Virus record (IMG/VR): IMGVR_UViG_3300032286_000710
Location: 102,605-166,604 of that record
Source: a virus
Strand: one strand, 5' to 3'
DNA length: 64,000 bases
Part shown: positions 57,246-63,769 of the stretch, piece after piece
How the letters are laid out: each line of letters begins with the position of its first letter
Numbering within the stretch: the first letter of the stretch is position 1
Program-made: the position numbers and the translations under genes
Notes under the pieces: model-generated
The model's input: only the letters and a program-made list of their open reading frames with translations
Told to the model about the DNA's origin: nothing
The model's database searches: none

Positions 57246-57276
57246 TAAGATCGCCAAGGTAGCTATAGTCAGTGAA
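57246..57276 (+). repeat. 31-bp direct repeat, copy 2
   Basis: 139 bases after copy 1, ending at the ribosome site of the 145-residue gene. Confidence 0.85.
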
Positions 57277-57286
57277 GGAGACAAAA

Positions 57287-57724
57287 ATGAAAGTTAAGCG
57301 TGGACAGAAATTGTGTAAGAGTTGTAATGGTATTAATGGTGCTAGGTCACACTCCTGTAAGCATTGTAACACACCATTCAATATCGGGGCTACTTCTAAA
57401 AGTAAGAAGCCAACTAAGGTTAAAAAGGTAAAAAAGTTTGAAGAGATTGAGGATTGGAAGTCTCTTACTAATGGAGATAATATTAAGGTCATTGGACGAT
57501 CTGGTAATTACTATCTTGGTAGTAATGGGGAAAAACAATACATGACAGATGCTGGAGTATATACTGTTAAGAACAAAGACACTAATGGTTTAATAGTTTA
57601 TGCTAGAGATGGCGGATTCGGGTATATTTATATGGGACCAGAAATACAGTCTGACACTATCCCAAACATGTATCGCAGCCCACATAAGATAGTAAAGACT
57701 AATATTCTCGTTCGTGCAAAATAG
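57287..57724 (+). CDS. Zinc-ribbon protein, 145 residues
   Basis: AAGGAGACAAAA before ATG at 57,287. CKSC and CKHC (about 10-30) form a four-Cys zinc ribbon, followed by a Lys-rich linker (SKSKKPTKVKKVKK) and a beta-rich C-terminal domain (IKVIGRSGNYYLGSNGEKQY). Probably nucleic-acid or protein binding. Function unknown. Confidence 0.65.
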   Translation: MKVKRGQKLCKSCNGINGARSHSCKHCNTPFNIGATSKSKKPTKVKKVKKFEEIEDWKSLTNGDNIKVIGRSGNYYLGSNGEKQYMTDAGVYTVKNKDTNGLIVYARDGGFGYIYMGPEIQSDTIPNMYRSPHKIVKTNILVRAK

Positions 57725-57812
57725 GTCAAATTCCTCTAATATTTATGTTTTAGCATCTTTATTTATAGATATAAGGGGCAAAACGCCCCAAATCTCAAGG
57801 GGATAAAATAAT

Positions 57813-58079
57813 ATGATTACAAAGAAAGAATTCTTCTTATACATGAGTGAACTGTATGAGGAACCATATACTGATAGTGACTCTTATAGAGCCTATAAGG
57901 AAATAGTAAATTGCACTGATAAGTCAAAATTAAAAGAATTAAGATCTCTTCCTAAAATGAAGACTAAGGAAAGACTATTATATAGGCACGCCCTTGCTGC
58001 TAATGGCAAGGAATTTACTCCTAGACAGCTAGACCAATACCTTAGTATGATAGAACTAGCACTGTCTAATATAGAGTAG
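57813..58079 (+). CDS. Early helical protein, 88 residues
   Basis: AAGGGGATAAAATAAT before ATG. Helical, charged (KKEFFLYMSELYEE, SKLKELRSLPKMKTKERLLY, RQLDQYLSMIELAL). No known motif. Function unknown. Confidence 0.55.
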   Translation: MITKKEFFLYMSELYEEPYTDSDSYRAYKEIVNCTDKSKLKELRSLPKMKTKERLLYRHALAANGKEFTPRQLDQYLSMIELALSNIE

Positions 58080-58485
58080 TATATATACCATATACATACA
58101 TATATACCAATAGACCCATATAGCCCCCTAAAGGTTACTGTGGGTCTTACTCTTTATATACCTTCTACACTTACCCTAGTACCCATAGACTCTAGAAAAA
58201 TAGGCATATATGAATATTTATTATTTAAGTGAATTATCCACGTTCAAATCAAAATTATGGGTAGCAATATGTAGTGTGTTATTACTCTTATGTATATGGT
58301 TTGTAGTATGTATATTATGTATATGTTTTTATGGTGTTAAATGCATCTCTAGGTATATGCTCTAACATCCCAGAATTAGTCTCTTTTTGAGTGTATATTA
58401 CTTATGTAATGATGGAAAAGTACCCACAGAAAACCATCAAAAAAAATACTAAAAGGGATTAAAACCCACAATTGGGAGAAAAAAA
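58080..58485. other. AT-rich intergenic region
   Basis: About 400 bases very rich in TATATA and TATACC. GACCCATATAG (58,112) and a CTGTGGGTC (58,139) can pair. A possible membrane peptide (58,210-58,365) is the only plausible gene. No hairpin/GC module or CGATA promoter is seen. Confidence 0.6.
58210..58365 (+). CDS. Possible small membrane protein, 51 residues
   Basis: Reads MNIYYLSELSTFKSKLWVAI, then a long hydrophobic Cys/Leu/Val helix and a short basic end. No clear ribosome site (GAAAAATAGGC). Low confidence. Confidence 0.35.
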   Translation: MNIYYLSELSTFKSKLWVAICSVLLLLCIWFVVCILCICFYGVKCISRYML

Positions 58486-58752
58486 ATGAGCGACATCAAA
58501 CAAGAAAGCGACATCAAACAAGAAGTGGATCAAGTAATACAACAATTAGAGAGTCAAGGTATTAGTCCTAATAGCCACGTAAGTGATAATGTAGTAGGTT
58601 TGGGCGATGTTGTTGAGGGGGCATTAAAATCAGTAGGAATTACTGAAGATCGATTTAAGGAATTTTTCAATTTACAAGAATGCAATTGTAGCAAAAGGAA
58701 AGCTTGGTTAAATAGTCTATTCAGTTGGCACAAAAATAACAACAAATCATAG
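58486..58752 (+). CDS. Early protein with CNC-K/R motif, 88 residues
   Basis: GGGAGAAAAAA before ATG. Begins with a duplicated DIKQE(S/V) unit. The middle, NVVGLGDVVEGALKSVGITEDRFKEF, and the end, CNCSKRKAWLNSLF, match a pattern found in many phage proteins (GLGD...C-x-C..R/K..WLN). A related CSCKR motif occurs in the 200-residue late protein. Function unknown. Confidence 0.65.
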   Translation: MSDIKQESDIKQEVDQVIQQLESQGISPNSHVSDNVVGLGDVVEGALKSVGITEDRFKEFFNLQECNCSKRKAWLNSLFSWHKNNNKS

Positions 58753-58778
58753 TTTTTGGCTTAAGAAAAAACTCAAGG

Positions 58779-58806
58779 TTGACAAGTACGTTATCCGAAG
58801 TATAAT
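58779..58806 (+). promoter_or_regulatory. Early promoter
   Basis: TTGACA, 16 bases, TATAAT, with CCGAAG where CGATA usually is. Confidence 0.8.
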
Positions 58807-58839
58807 AGGATAGCGGACACATACCTACGAGTAAATTAT

Positions 58840-59754
58840 ATGAAATTTGGCCTTTGTTGTATATCTCTAAAGTTACAAGAACTTGACCCTCCAGTTAAGT
58901 TCCAAACTATGACATTTAAAAGATTCTCTAGCCTACCTAGGGAAGAAGCGTTGTCCGTATTGGGAGATAGAATTCTTAACAATATGGAGACTACAAATGC
59001 CGTTATTGAATATTGCGGGCAATGCGATTATAGTTACAGGATTAGTAGTGATTTGTTTCCTCTTATCACATATGACGAGGCTGGCATTGAGTTAGACGAT
59101 CTGCCAAATTATGATGATATTCAAGACAGTTTTGACATTCTAGAAAATACTATTAAAAACACTGGGGTGCGTATATCATGCCATCCCAGTGAATTTAATG
59201 TTCTTGCTTCTATGAACCAACAAGCAGTAAACAAAACAATTACAGAACTTAATTTTTATTCATCTTTCATGGATCGTATAGGATGCCCAACAGACTACCG
59301 ATCACCCATGAATTTACACGTTAATAATAAGACGGGCGACTATGACTCTATTATATCTAGATTTACTAACAGTTTTAATCTTCTTGATCCCAATTGCCGT
59401 AGCAGGCTTGTCATCGAAAACGATGATAAAGTAAATTGCTGGAGTGTACGTGAACTTACCTCTATATTCCATTCTAAGACCAATATACCCATCACATTCG
59501 ACTATTTACACCATGCCTGCCATCCAGATGGTTTGTCAGAGGAAGAGGCTATAAACGCTTGCTATGCAACGTGGGGCGATTATAAACCCCTGTTCCACTA
59601 TAGTGAAAGCCGCCCCGGTAATAACCCAAGAGCACACGCTGATTACGCAAATAATTCTTTTAACACTTATGGATTAGATTTTGATCTTGACTTTGAACTC
59701 AAGATGAAGGATAATGCAATATCTCGTTACACTAATAATTTGATAGGTGCATAA
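58840..59754 (+). CDS. uvsE: UV damage endonuclease (UvdE family)
   Basis: 304 residues, close to the family length. TIM-barrel metal sites: SCHPSEFNVLAS (His about 115), MNLHVNNKTG (His about 160), LVIENDDK (Glu about 193), DYLHHACHPDG (His 224-228) and FHYSESRPG (His about 253). It nicks DNA 5' of UV photoproducts and starts alternative excision repair. First gene of an operon that continues with the 114-residue gene. Phage UvdE would protect DNA in sunlit environments. Confidence 0.88.
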   Translation: MKFGLCCISLKLQELDPPVKFQTMTFKRFSSLPREEALSVLGDRILNNMETTNAVIEYCGQCDYSYRISSDLFPLITYDEAGIELDDLPNYDDIQDSFDILENTIKNTGVRISCHPSEFNVLASMNQQAVNKTITELNFYSSFMDRIGCPTDYRSPMNLHVNNKTGDYDSIISRFTNSFNLLDPNCRSRLVIENDDKVNCWSVRELTSIFHSKTNIPITFDYLHHACHPDGLSEEEAINACYATWGDYKPLFHYSESRPGNNPRAHADYANNSFNTYGLDFDLDFELKMKDNAISRYTNNLIGA

Positions 59755-60098
59755 TGGAAGACCCACTAGTTAGAATTAAACATTTAAAAAAGACAGCAAA
59801 ACATATTGGCAAAGATGTTGCCAGAAATAGAGAAATACCATTAGATCAACTTACTGGCTTTATAAAACCAAGTGAGATAGTATCTATTATAAAACAACAC
59901 GCCATTGAAAGAGATGGAGATTACTTACTAAATACTAAACTTTTACAAAAGATATTCACTGATGTAAATGATTGGGTTTTAGGTGTTCATCTATCTAAAA
60001 TGGCTTCTAAAGACTTAATTGACACTTATTGGGATACTGATTTAAATTGTATGACTTTTGCAGCAAAGGATAATAAAAATGGCAAGAAAACTATTTAA
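59754..60098 (+). CDS. Early protein, 114 residues
   Basis: Start overlaps the uvsE stop by 1 base (TAATG). Basic and helical, with RIKHLKKTAKHIGKDVARNR and LKTLLQKIFTDVNDWVLGVH-like helices. May be a DNA-binding partner of the repair enzyme; only position suggests this. Family not recognised. Confidence 0.55.
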   Translation: MEDPLVRIKHLKKTAKHIGKDVARNREIPLDQLTGFIKPSEIVSIIKQHAIERDGDYLLNTKLLQKIFTDVNDWVLGVHLSKMASKDLIDTYWDTDLNCMTFAAKDNKNGKKTI

Positions 60099-60354
60099 GG
60101 CCCGCCAGCATGAATCTGGCACAATTGTAACAACCAAAACACCATATGGTAGCGATTCATCTATGATCGTTGACCCATCAAAATACAAAACAATTTCAAT
60201 TAATGCAGATGAAGTAGTCTGCAAGGATGATCGTGGATTTTACGTAACAAAAAAGAATCGTATAGACAGTGGAATGGCCGACCCTAACCGTTATAGTAGT
60301 TATAAATCTAGGGTGAGCCTTGAAGAACCAGTAGAAGAAACTTCAAGTACTTGA
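60079..60354 (+). CDS. Early protein, 91 residues
   Basis: ATG at 60,079 overlaps the end of the previous gene by 20 bases. Reads MARKLFKARQHESGTIVTTK, then IVDPSKYKTISINADEVVCK and a Ser/Glu-rich tail. Possibly a small virion or host-interaction protein; family unknown. Confidence 0.55.
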   Translation: MARKLFKARQHESGTIVTTKTPYGSDSSMIVDPSKYKTISINADEVVCKDDRGFYVTKKNRIDSGMADPNRYSSYKSRVSLEEPVEETSST

Positions 60355-60379
60355 CACAAGGAAGACGATACTGTATAAT
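60351..60379 (+). promoter_or_regulatory. Early promoter (CGATA type)
   Basis: TTGACA, 17 bases, TATAAT with GACGATA. The TTGACA contains the previous stop codon. Confidence 0.85.
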
Positions 60380-60403
60380 ACGTTCAATCGCAAAGGAGTT
60401 ATG

Positions 60404-60574
60404 ATGACTTGGCGAGAACTGATGAAATTTATAGCAGATCAAGATACAGAAACATTAGATGAAGACGTTAGAATATATGATTACGAAGATGGAAAAGAAC
60501 ACGAAGCAGAAATAACGGAATTACTGCAAGACGGTTGGACTCCATATTTAGCAATCAACAACATAGAGGAATAA
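60404..60574 (+). CDS. Small acidic MTWxE protein, 56 residues
   Basis: AAGGAG before two ATGs (60,401 and 60,404); the second aligns with the next gene. Reads MTWRELMKFIADQDTETLDE, then VRIYDYEDGKEHEAEI. The neighbour starts MTWGEIKEYI and has VAYVYDFTNGSEYEAGI, so they are tandem paralogues. Confidence 0.6.
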   Translation: MTWRELMKFIADQDTETLDEDVRIYDYEDGKEHEAEITELLQDGWTPYLAINNIEE

Positions 60575-60578
60575 AACA

Positions 60579-60758
60579 ATGACTTGGGGCGAAATAAAAG
60601 AGTATATTGACAAACACCCTAACATACACGGCGATGTTGCGTATGTTTATGATTTTACTAATGGATCAGAATATGAGGCGGGTATTGATGAATTCAAGGT
60701 TAATGATAAGGAATGGTTTCCTAGTATAACTATTAATGAGTCATCTTTGGAGGAATAA
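60579..60758 (+). CDS. Small acidic MTWxE protein, 59 residues
   Basis: Reads MTWGEIKEYIDKHPNIHGDV and ends NESSLEE. Four bases after its paralogue. Same predicted helix plus beta layout. Function unknown. Confidence 0.6.
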   Translation: MTWGEIKEYIDKHPNIHGDVAYVYDFTNGSEYEAGIDEFKVNDKEWFPSITINESSLEE

Positions 60759-60759
60759 T

Positions 60760-61092
60760 ATGAAGATTGCAAACAAGAAAAGGAAGCAAGTATCTGTAGA
60801 ATTTCTTGAACATATCAAGAATACAGTTAATGATATGCTTTCAACCAGAATTCCTCAGTCAACTAAACAGAAGCTTTGTATACTAATAGAAAAGATGCTT
60901 ATGGAAACTAAAAGTTATGAGGGTTTCAAATATCTTTATTGGAGTAGATTTGGTTGCCTTGATTGGGAAGAGGCAAAACAAAAGGGAGTTTACAAGCATG
61001 TTCCACAGGAATATATTCTTGGGCCAGATGCTACTGACAATCCTGACTTTATTAGTGATATACAGGGCGAATATTCTAGACGTTATACATGA
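60760..61092 (+). CDS. Early protein, 110 residues
   Basis: GGAGGAATAAT before ATG at 60,760. Helical and basic at the N-terminus (IANKKRKQVSVEFLEHIKNT), then STKQKLCILIEKMLMETKSY and WSRFGCLDWEEAKQKG. No recognised family. Confidence 0.55.
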   Translation: MKIANKKRKQVSVEFLEHIKNTVNDMLSTRIPQSTKQKLCILIEKMLMETKSYEGFKYLYWSRFGCLDWEEAKQKGVYKHVPQEYILGPDATDNPDFISDIQGEYSRRYT

Positions 61093-61295
61093 TCAAGTTA
61101 GGTTCATTAATAATCATTTGTTCCACAATACCGACTGTTGATTACAGTCCACCAATTAAATATGTGCTTGACAATGATTATTCTGAAACCATTAGAATGT
61201 ATTACCCACAATTGATTAAAGAAGATGATTTGACAGATTTACTTTATAAAACTTTAATAAAAGAAATAGAAAGAGGACAACATGGACCGCTTTGA
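61089..61295 (+). CDS. Small early protein, 68 residues
   Basis: Overlaps the previous stop (ATGA). Hydrophobic start (MIKLGSLIIICSTIPTVDYS) may be a short membrane or export segment; the rest is acidic and helical. Function unknown. Confidence 0.5.
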   Translation: MIKLGSLIIICSTIPTVDYSPPIKYVLDNDYSETIRMYYPQLIKEDDLTDLLYKTLIKEIERGQHGPL

Positions 61296-61620
61296 ACTTG
61301 AAGATAAGATAACTGCAATGAATAATATTGTTGAGGAAATAAACCTTCTAGCGAAAATGGTATTGGAACATGATCTAGATAAGGATGATATTGCTAGCAC
61401 ACTATTTGGTATTAGAATTCTACACGAAGGACGGCAGGCAGAATTGTTTGATACTTTTACGCAAGTTTTTAAGCTTGATGAATATGCTGAAATTGACACA
61501 GAGACATTCAATAATGCGTGGTCTACCTATTCATCTAATGCAGAGAATACCAATCCTTCAGTTGATCTAGACTTTAATGGTGTACGAAGCTGTTGTCGCA
61601 AAAATTACGGTAATGACTGA
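61282..61620 (+). CDS. Early acidic protein, 112 residues
   Basis: AGAGGACAAC before ATG, overlapping the previous gene by 14 bases. Helical, with INLLAKMVLEHDLDKDDIAS and FDTFTQVFKLDEYAEIDTE. CC near the C-terminus (RSCCRKNYG). Function unknown. Confidence 0.55.
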   Translation: MDRFELEDKITAMNNIVEEINLLAKMVLEHDLDKDDIASTLFGIRILHEGRQAELFDTFTQVFKLDEYAEIDTETFNNAWSTYSSNAENTNPSVDLDFNGVRSCCRKNYGND

Positions 61621-61735
61621 TTCTGACGATTGTGAACAAAGTTTGCCAATATTGGATTTGCAGATAAATACTGACTGTCCAATATTTGGTGAACTATATT
61701 TAGATCTTTTTCCCGAATGGTATGATGTGGAGTAA
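61613..61735 (+). CDS. Small acidic protein, 40 residues
   Basis: Reads MTDSDDCEQSLPILDLQINT and ends FPEWYDVE, overlapping the previous stop by 8 bases. No strong ribosome site, but translational coupling is likely. Function unknown. Confidence 0.45.
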   Translation: MTDSDDCEQSLPILDLQINTDCPIFGELYLDLFPEWYDVE

Positions 61736-61738
61736 AAT

Positions 61739-62167
61739 ATGGACCAAGTATTACAAGATGAACTATTTGAAAAATACCCAGAATTCTTTTCTAACAAAGA
61801 TCTTGGGCCACGAAATAGTTGCATGGCTTTTGGTATAACGTGCGGAAATGGATGGTATGATCTTATAAATTCAATTTGCCAGATAGTAGCAAGTCTTAAT
61901 AAGAATATCAAAGATAGAAATAGAATTATTGCTGGGAACAATGAAGAAATTATTGATTTCAAATTTGATCAGATTAAAGAAAAGTTTGGCGGACTTAGGG
62001 CTTATTATTCTGGTGGAAATGATTACATTCGTGGTTTGGTTAGTATGGCTGAAACGATGAGTTATAAAACTTGTGAAGTGTGCGGCAATAAAGGAAAACC
62101 AAATAAGGGCGGCTGGATCAGTACACTTTGTGATTCATGTAGGAGTAAAAATGAACAAGGACTCTAA
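61739..62167 (+). CDS. Zinc-finger phage protein, 142 residues
   Basis: Near the end, CEVCGNKGKPNKGGWISTLC then CDSC provides two Cys pairs and the GW...TLC pattern seen in a family common in phages. The N-terminus (ELFEKYPEFFSNKDLGPRNS, CGNGWYDLINSIC) matches the same family. A nucleic-acid-binding role is inferred. GGAGTAAAAT before ATG. Confidence 0.65.
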   Translation: MDQVLQDELFEKYPEFFSNKDLGPRNSCMAFGITCGNGWYDLINSICQIVASLNKNIKDRNRIIAGNNEEIIDFKFDQIKEKFGGLRAYYSGGNDYIRGLVSMAETMSYKTCEVCGNKGKPNKGGWISTLCDSCRSKNEQGL

Positions 62168-62321
62168 TCCAATAGACTATTTGATTGAATGTTGCGAGAA
62201 GTCTATTAGTACAGGATACTGGACTATAACTAATTTCAATATTTTAAATGCTAAAGATGAACTAAAAAGATTAAGATCTAATGAAGAAGAACTAAAGAAG
62301 TGTCTTGACAAGAACCGATAA
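62151..62321 (+). CDS. Small helical protein, 56 residues
   Basis: TAGGAGTAAAA before ATG at 62,151, overlapping the zinc-finger gene by 17 bases. Reads MNKDSNPIDYLIECCEKSIS then KDELKRLRSNEEELKKCLDK, a likely coiled coil. Function unknown. Confidence 0.5.
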   Translation: MNKDSNPIDYLIECCEKSISTGYWTITNFNILNAKDELKRLRSNEEELKKCLDKNR

Positions 62322-62333
62322 TAGTGGTATGAT
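62305..62333 (+). promoter_or_regulatory. Early promoter (CGATA type) for tRNA genes
   Basis: TTGACA, 17 bases, TATGAT with ACCGATA, 10 bases before tRNA-Leu. Overlaps the previous stop. Confidence 0.75.
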
Positions 62334-62342
62334 GATAGATAC

Positions 62343-62425
62343 GCCGCTGTGGTGGAATTGGCATACACATGGGACTTAAAATCCCACGCCCTTTAGGCTT
62401 GCGAGTTCAAGTCTCGCCAGCGGTA
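62343..62425 (+). tRNA. tRNA-Leu (TAA)
   Basis: Class II tRNA: acceptor GCCGCTG/CAGCGGT, anticodon stem TGGGA/TCCCA with loop CTTAAAA, long variable arm, T-arm GCGAG-TTCAAGT-CTCGC. No intron, in contrast to the tRNA-Gln. No CCA. Confidence 0.9.
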
Positions 62426-62437
62426 TTAAAAATTTTT

Positions 62438-62511
62438 GCCCCAATAGCTCAATTGCATAGAGCAACGCACTTCTAATGCGTAGGTTACAGGTTGGAGTCC
62501 TGTTTGGGGTA
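62438..62511 (+). tRNA. tRNA-Arg (TCT)
   Basis: Acceptor GCCCCAA/TTGGGGT, D-arm GCTC...GAGC, anticodon stem ACGCA/TGCGT with loop CTTCTAA, T-arm ACAGG-TTGGAGT-CCTGT. No CCA. Confidence 0.9.
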
Positions 62512-62523
62512 CTTTTACTTTTG

Positions 62524-62532
62524 GTGTATAAT
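62524..62532 (+). promoter_or_regulatory. Late-type motif before the HNH gene
   Basis: GTGTATAAT, 13 bases after tRNA-Arg and 38 before the HNH start. Matches the late core. Confidence 0.4.
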
Positions 62533-62569
62533 TGGATAGATAAATGTTCTCTATCCAAAGGAATTAAAA

Positions 62570-62941
62570 ATGAAATGTGTCAAATGTAATGAAGAAAAAT
62601 CTAAAAATAATTTCTATATTGTAAAGAGTGGCCCAAGAAAGGGTAAAATTCAATCATATTGTAAATCTTGCAATAGTAAACATGCCGCAGAAAGATTAAG
62701 AAAATTTAAAGAAAAACTGGTAGAGTATAAAGGTAATAAATGTAAAATTTGTGGATATAATAAATGTATAGCAGCATTAGACTTACACCACAGAGATCCA
62801 AGTAAAAAAGATTTTACATTATCACAAATAAAAATGACATCATTTGAAAAAAATAAAGAATTAATCTGTAAAGAACTAGACAAATGCGATTTACTTTGTT
62901 CTAATTGCCATAGAGAAATTCATTTTTTGGAGAATAACTAA
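62570..62941 (+). CDS. HNH endonuclease next to tRNA-Arg (123 residues)
   Basis: AAAGGAATTAAAA before ATG. N-terminal zinc ribbon (CVKCNEEKSKNNFYIVKSGP...CKSC), then HNH core CKICGYNKCIAALDLHHRDPSKKDF and CDLLCSNCHREIHF. Homologous to the 144-residue HNH at 53.7 kb. AT-rich codon use compared with early genes suggests a separate origin. Likely homing endonuclease. Confidence 0.85.
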   Translation: MKCVKCNEEKSKNNFYIVKSGPRKGKIQSYCKSCNSKHAAERLRKFKEKLVEYKGNKCKICGYNKCIAALDLHHRDPSKKDFTLSQIKMTSFEKNKELICKELDKCDLLCSNCHREIHFLENN

Positions 62942-63105
62942 TGAGTAAATCCGTAATAACATACTTGAAAAAAGTTCTAAAAGAACGTAAGGAATATGAC
63001 AAACATCTAGATCTTAAAGGTCCGCTAATGTATAATGCAGATTTGATGATCGCTCTTGAGTTTGTTATTAAGCATTTAAAACGAGAGGAATCAAAACATG
63101 AATAA
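62941..63105 (+). CDS. Small basic helical protein, 54 residues
   Basis: Overlaps the HNH stop by one base (TAATG). Reads MSKSVITYLKKVLKERKEYD and ends KREESKHE. Helical throughout. Function unknown. Confidence 0.5.
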   Translation: MSKSVITYLKKVLKERKEYDKHLDLKGPLMYNADLMIALEFVIKHLKREESKHE

Positions 63106-63134
63106 TAATATGCGGCCTCTGTTTGTTAAGAGAA

Positions 63135-63665
63135 TCAATATAACTCTCTTTCTGGTCTAGTTTTGATTCCACTTAAACAATATATTGACTGTTCTAAGCA
63201 ATACCAAAACATAAAGTAATTCAACACTGGATTAACAATCATAGTAATAATACAGTAATTTGTATCATACGGTCTTTTGTGGTGTAGCGAATGAGTCTTT
63301 TTGTCTTGTAGAATTCCACAGTTTTGTAACAGCCGAATCAAACGGTTCGTTTTAGTATGCTCCCAACAATGTATTTCATTACTTTGAGAAACAAACAAAA
63401 ACACTAAAGATAAGAAGTATAAACCGTAGTAATAGAAACAAGCAGACAATGTTAATGAAGGAATTAGAGTAGTCCAGTTTCGGGCAAGATAACTACCCTC
63501 ACAAAACATTCTAGGATGTTTGTGGTGATTGATATTAGGCTCAACAATATACTTACCAATTATGGGCCAGTTTGGATTACCATACCTATCTTCCCACCAA
63601 TGAAATATACCAGAAATCAAATCTGCCAATAGTATAGCAAATATTACCCATAAAATGTATACCAT
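63135..63665 (-). CDS. CarF/TMEM189-like lipid desaturase (plasmanylethanolamine desaturase family)
   Basis: 176 residues from the ATG at 63,665, with GGAGGAAC ahead; an ATG at 63,677 lies on the ribosome site itself. Family signature: LADLISGIFHWWEDRYG (His about 22), IVEPNINHHKHP (His 47-50), SNEIHCWEH (His 99, 103), and KTHSLHHKRPYDTNYCIITM (His 125-129). Three to four hydrophobic segments place it in the membrane with a di-metal His cluster. The family forms vinyl-ether lipids in myxobacteria and animals. It is the only minus-strand early-region gene besides the HNH at 46.6 kb. Confidence 0.78.
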   Translation of the reverse strand: MVYILWVIFAILLADLISGIFHWWEDRYGNPNWPIIGKYIVEPNINHHKHPRMFCEGSYLARNWTTLIPSLTLSACFYYYGLYFLSLVFLFVSQSNEIHCWEHTKTNRLIRLLQNCGILQDKKTHSLHHKRPYDTNYCIITMIVNPVLNYFMFWYCLEQSIYCLSGIKTRPERELY

Positions 63666-63682
63666 ATGTTCCTCCATATATT

Positions 63683-63695
63683 AGGATATACACTT
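63683..63695 (-). promoter_or_regulatory. Late-type motif of the desaturase gene
   Basis: Minus-strand AGTGTATATCCTA, about 20 bases before the start, matches GTGTATAWT weakly. Confidence 0.35.
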
Positions 63696-63711
63696 TTCTT
63701 AAAGATGCATC

Positions 63712-63739
63712 TTGACAAGTTACGATACTGCTGTATACT
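63712..63739 (+). promoter_or_regulatory. Early promoter (CGATA type)
   Basis: TTGACA, 16 bases, TATACT with TACGATA. Divergent from the desaturase gene. Confidence 0.7.
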
Positions 63740-63769
63740 TGATTAAAACCCCCTACTTAGAGGAAAATA

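Noticed and set aside
63099-63161. 20-residue frame before the desaturase gene
   Set aside because: Too short, overlaps the 54-residue gene and the desaturase 3' end, no supporting signal.
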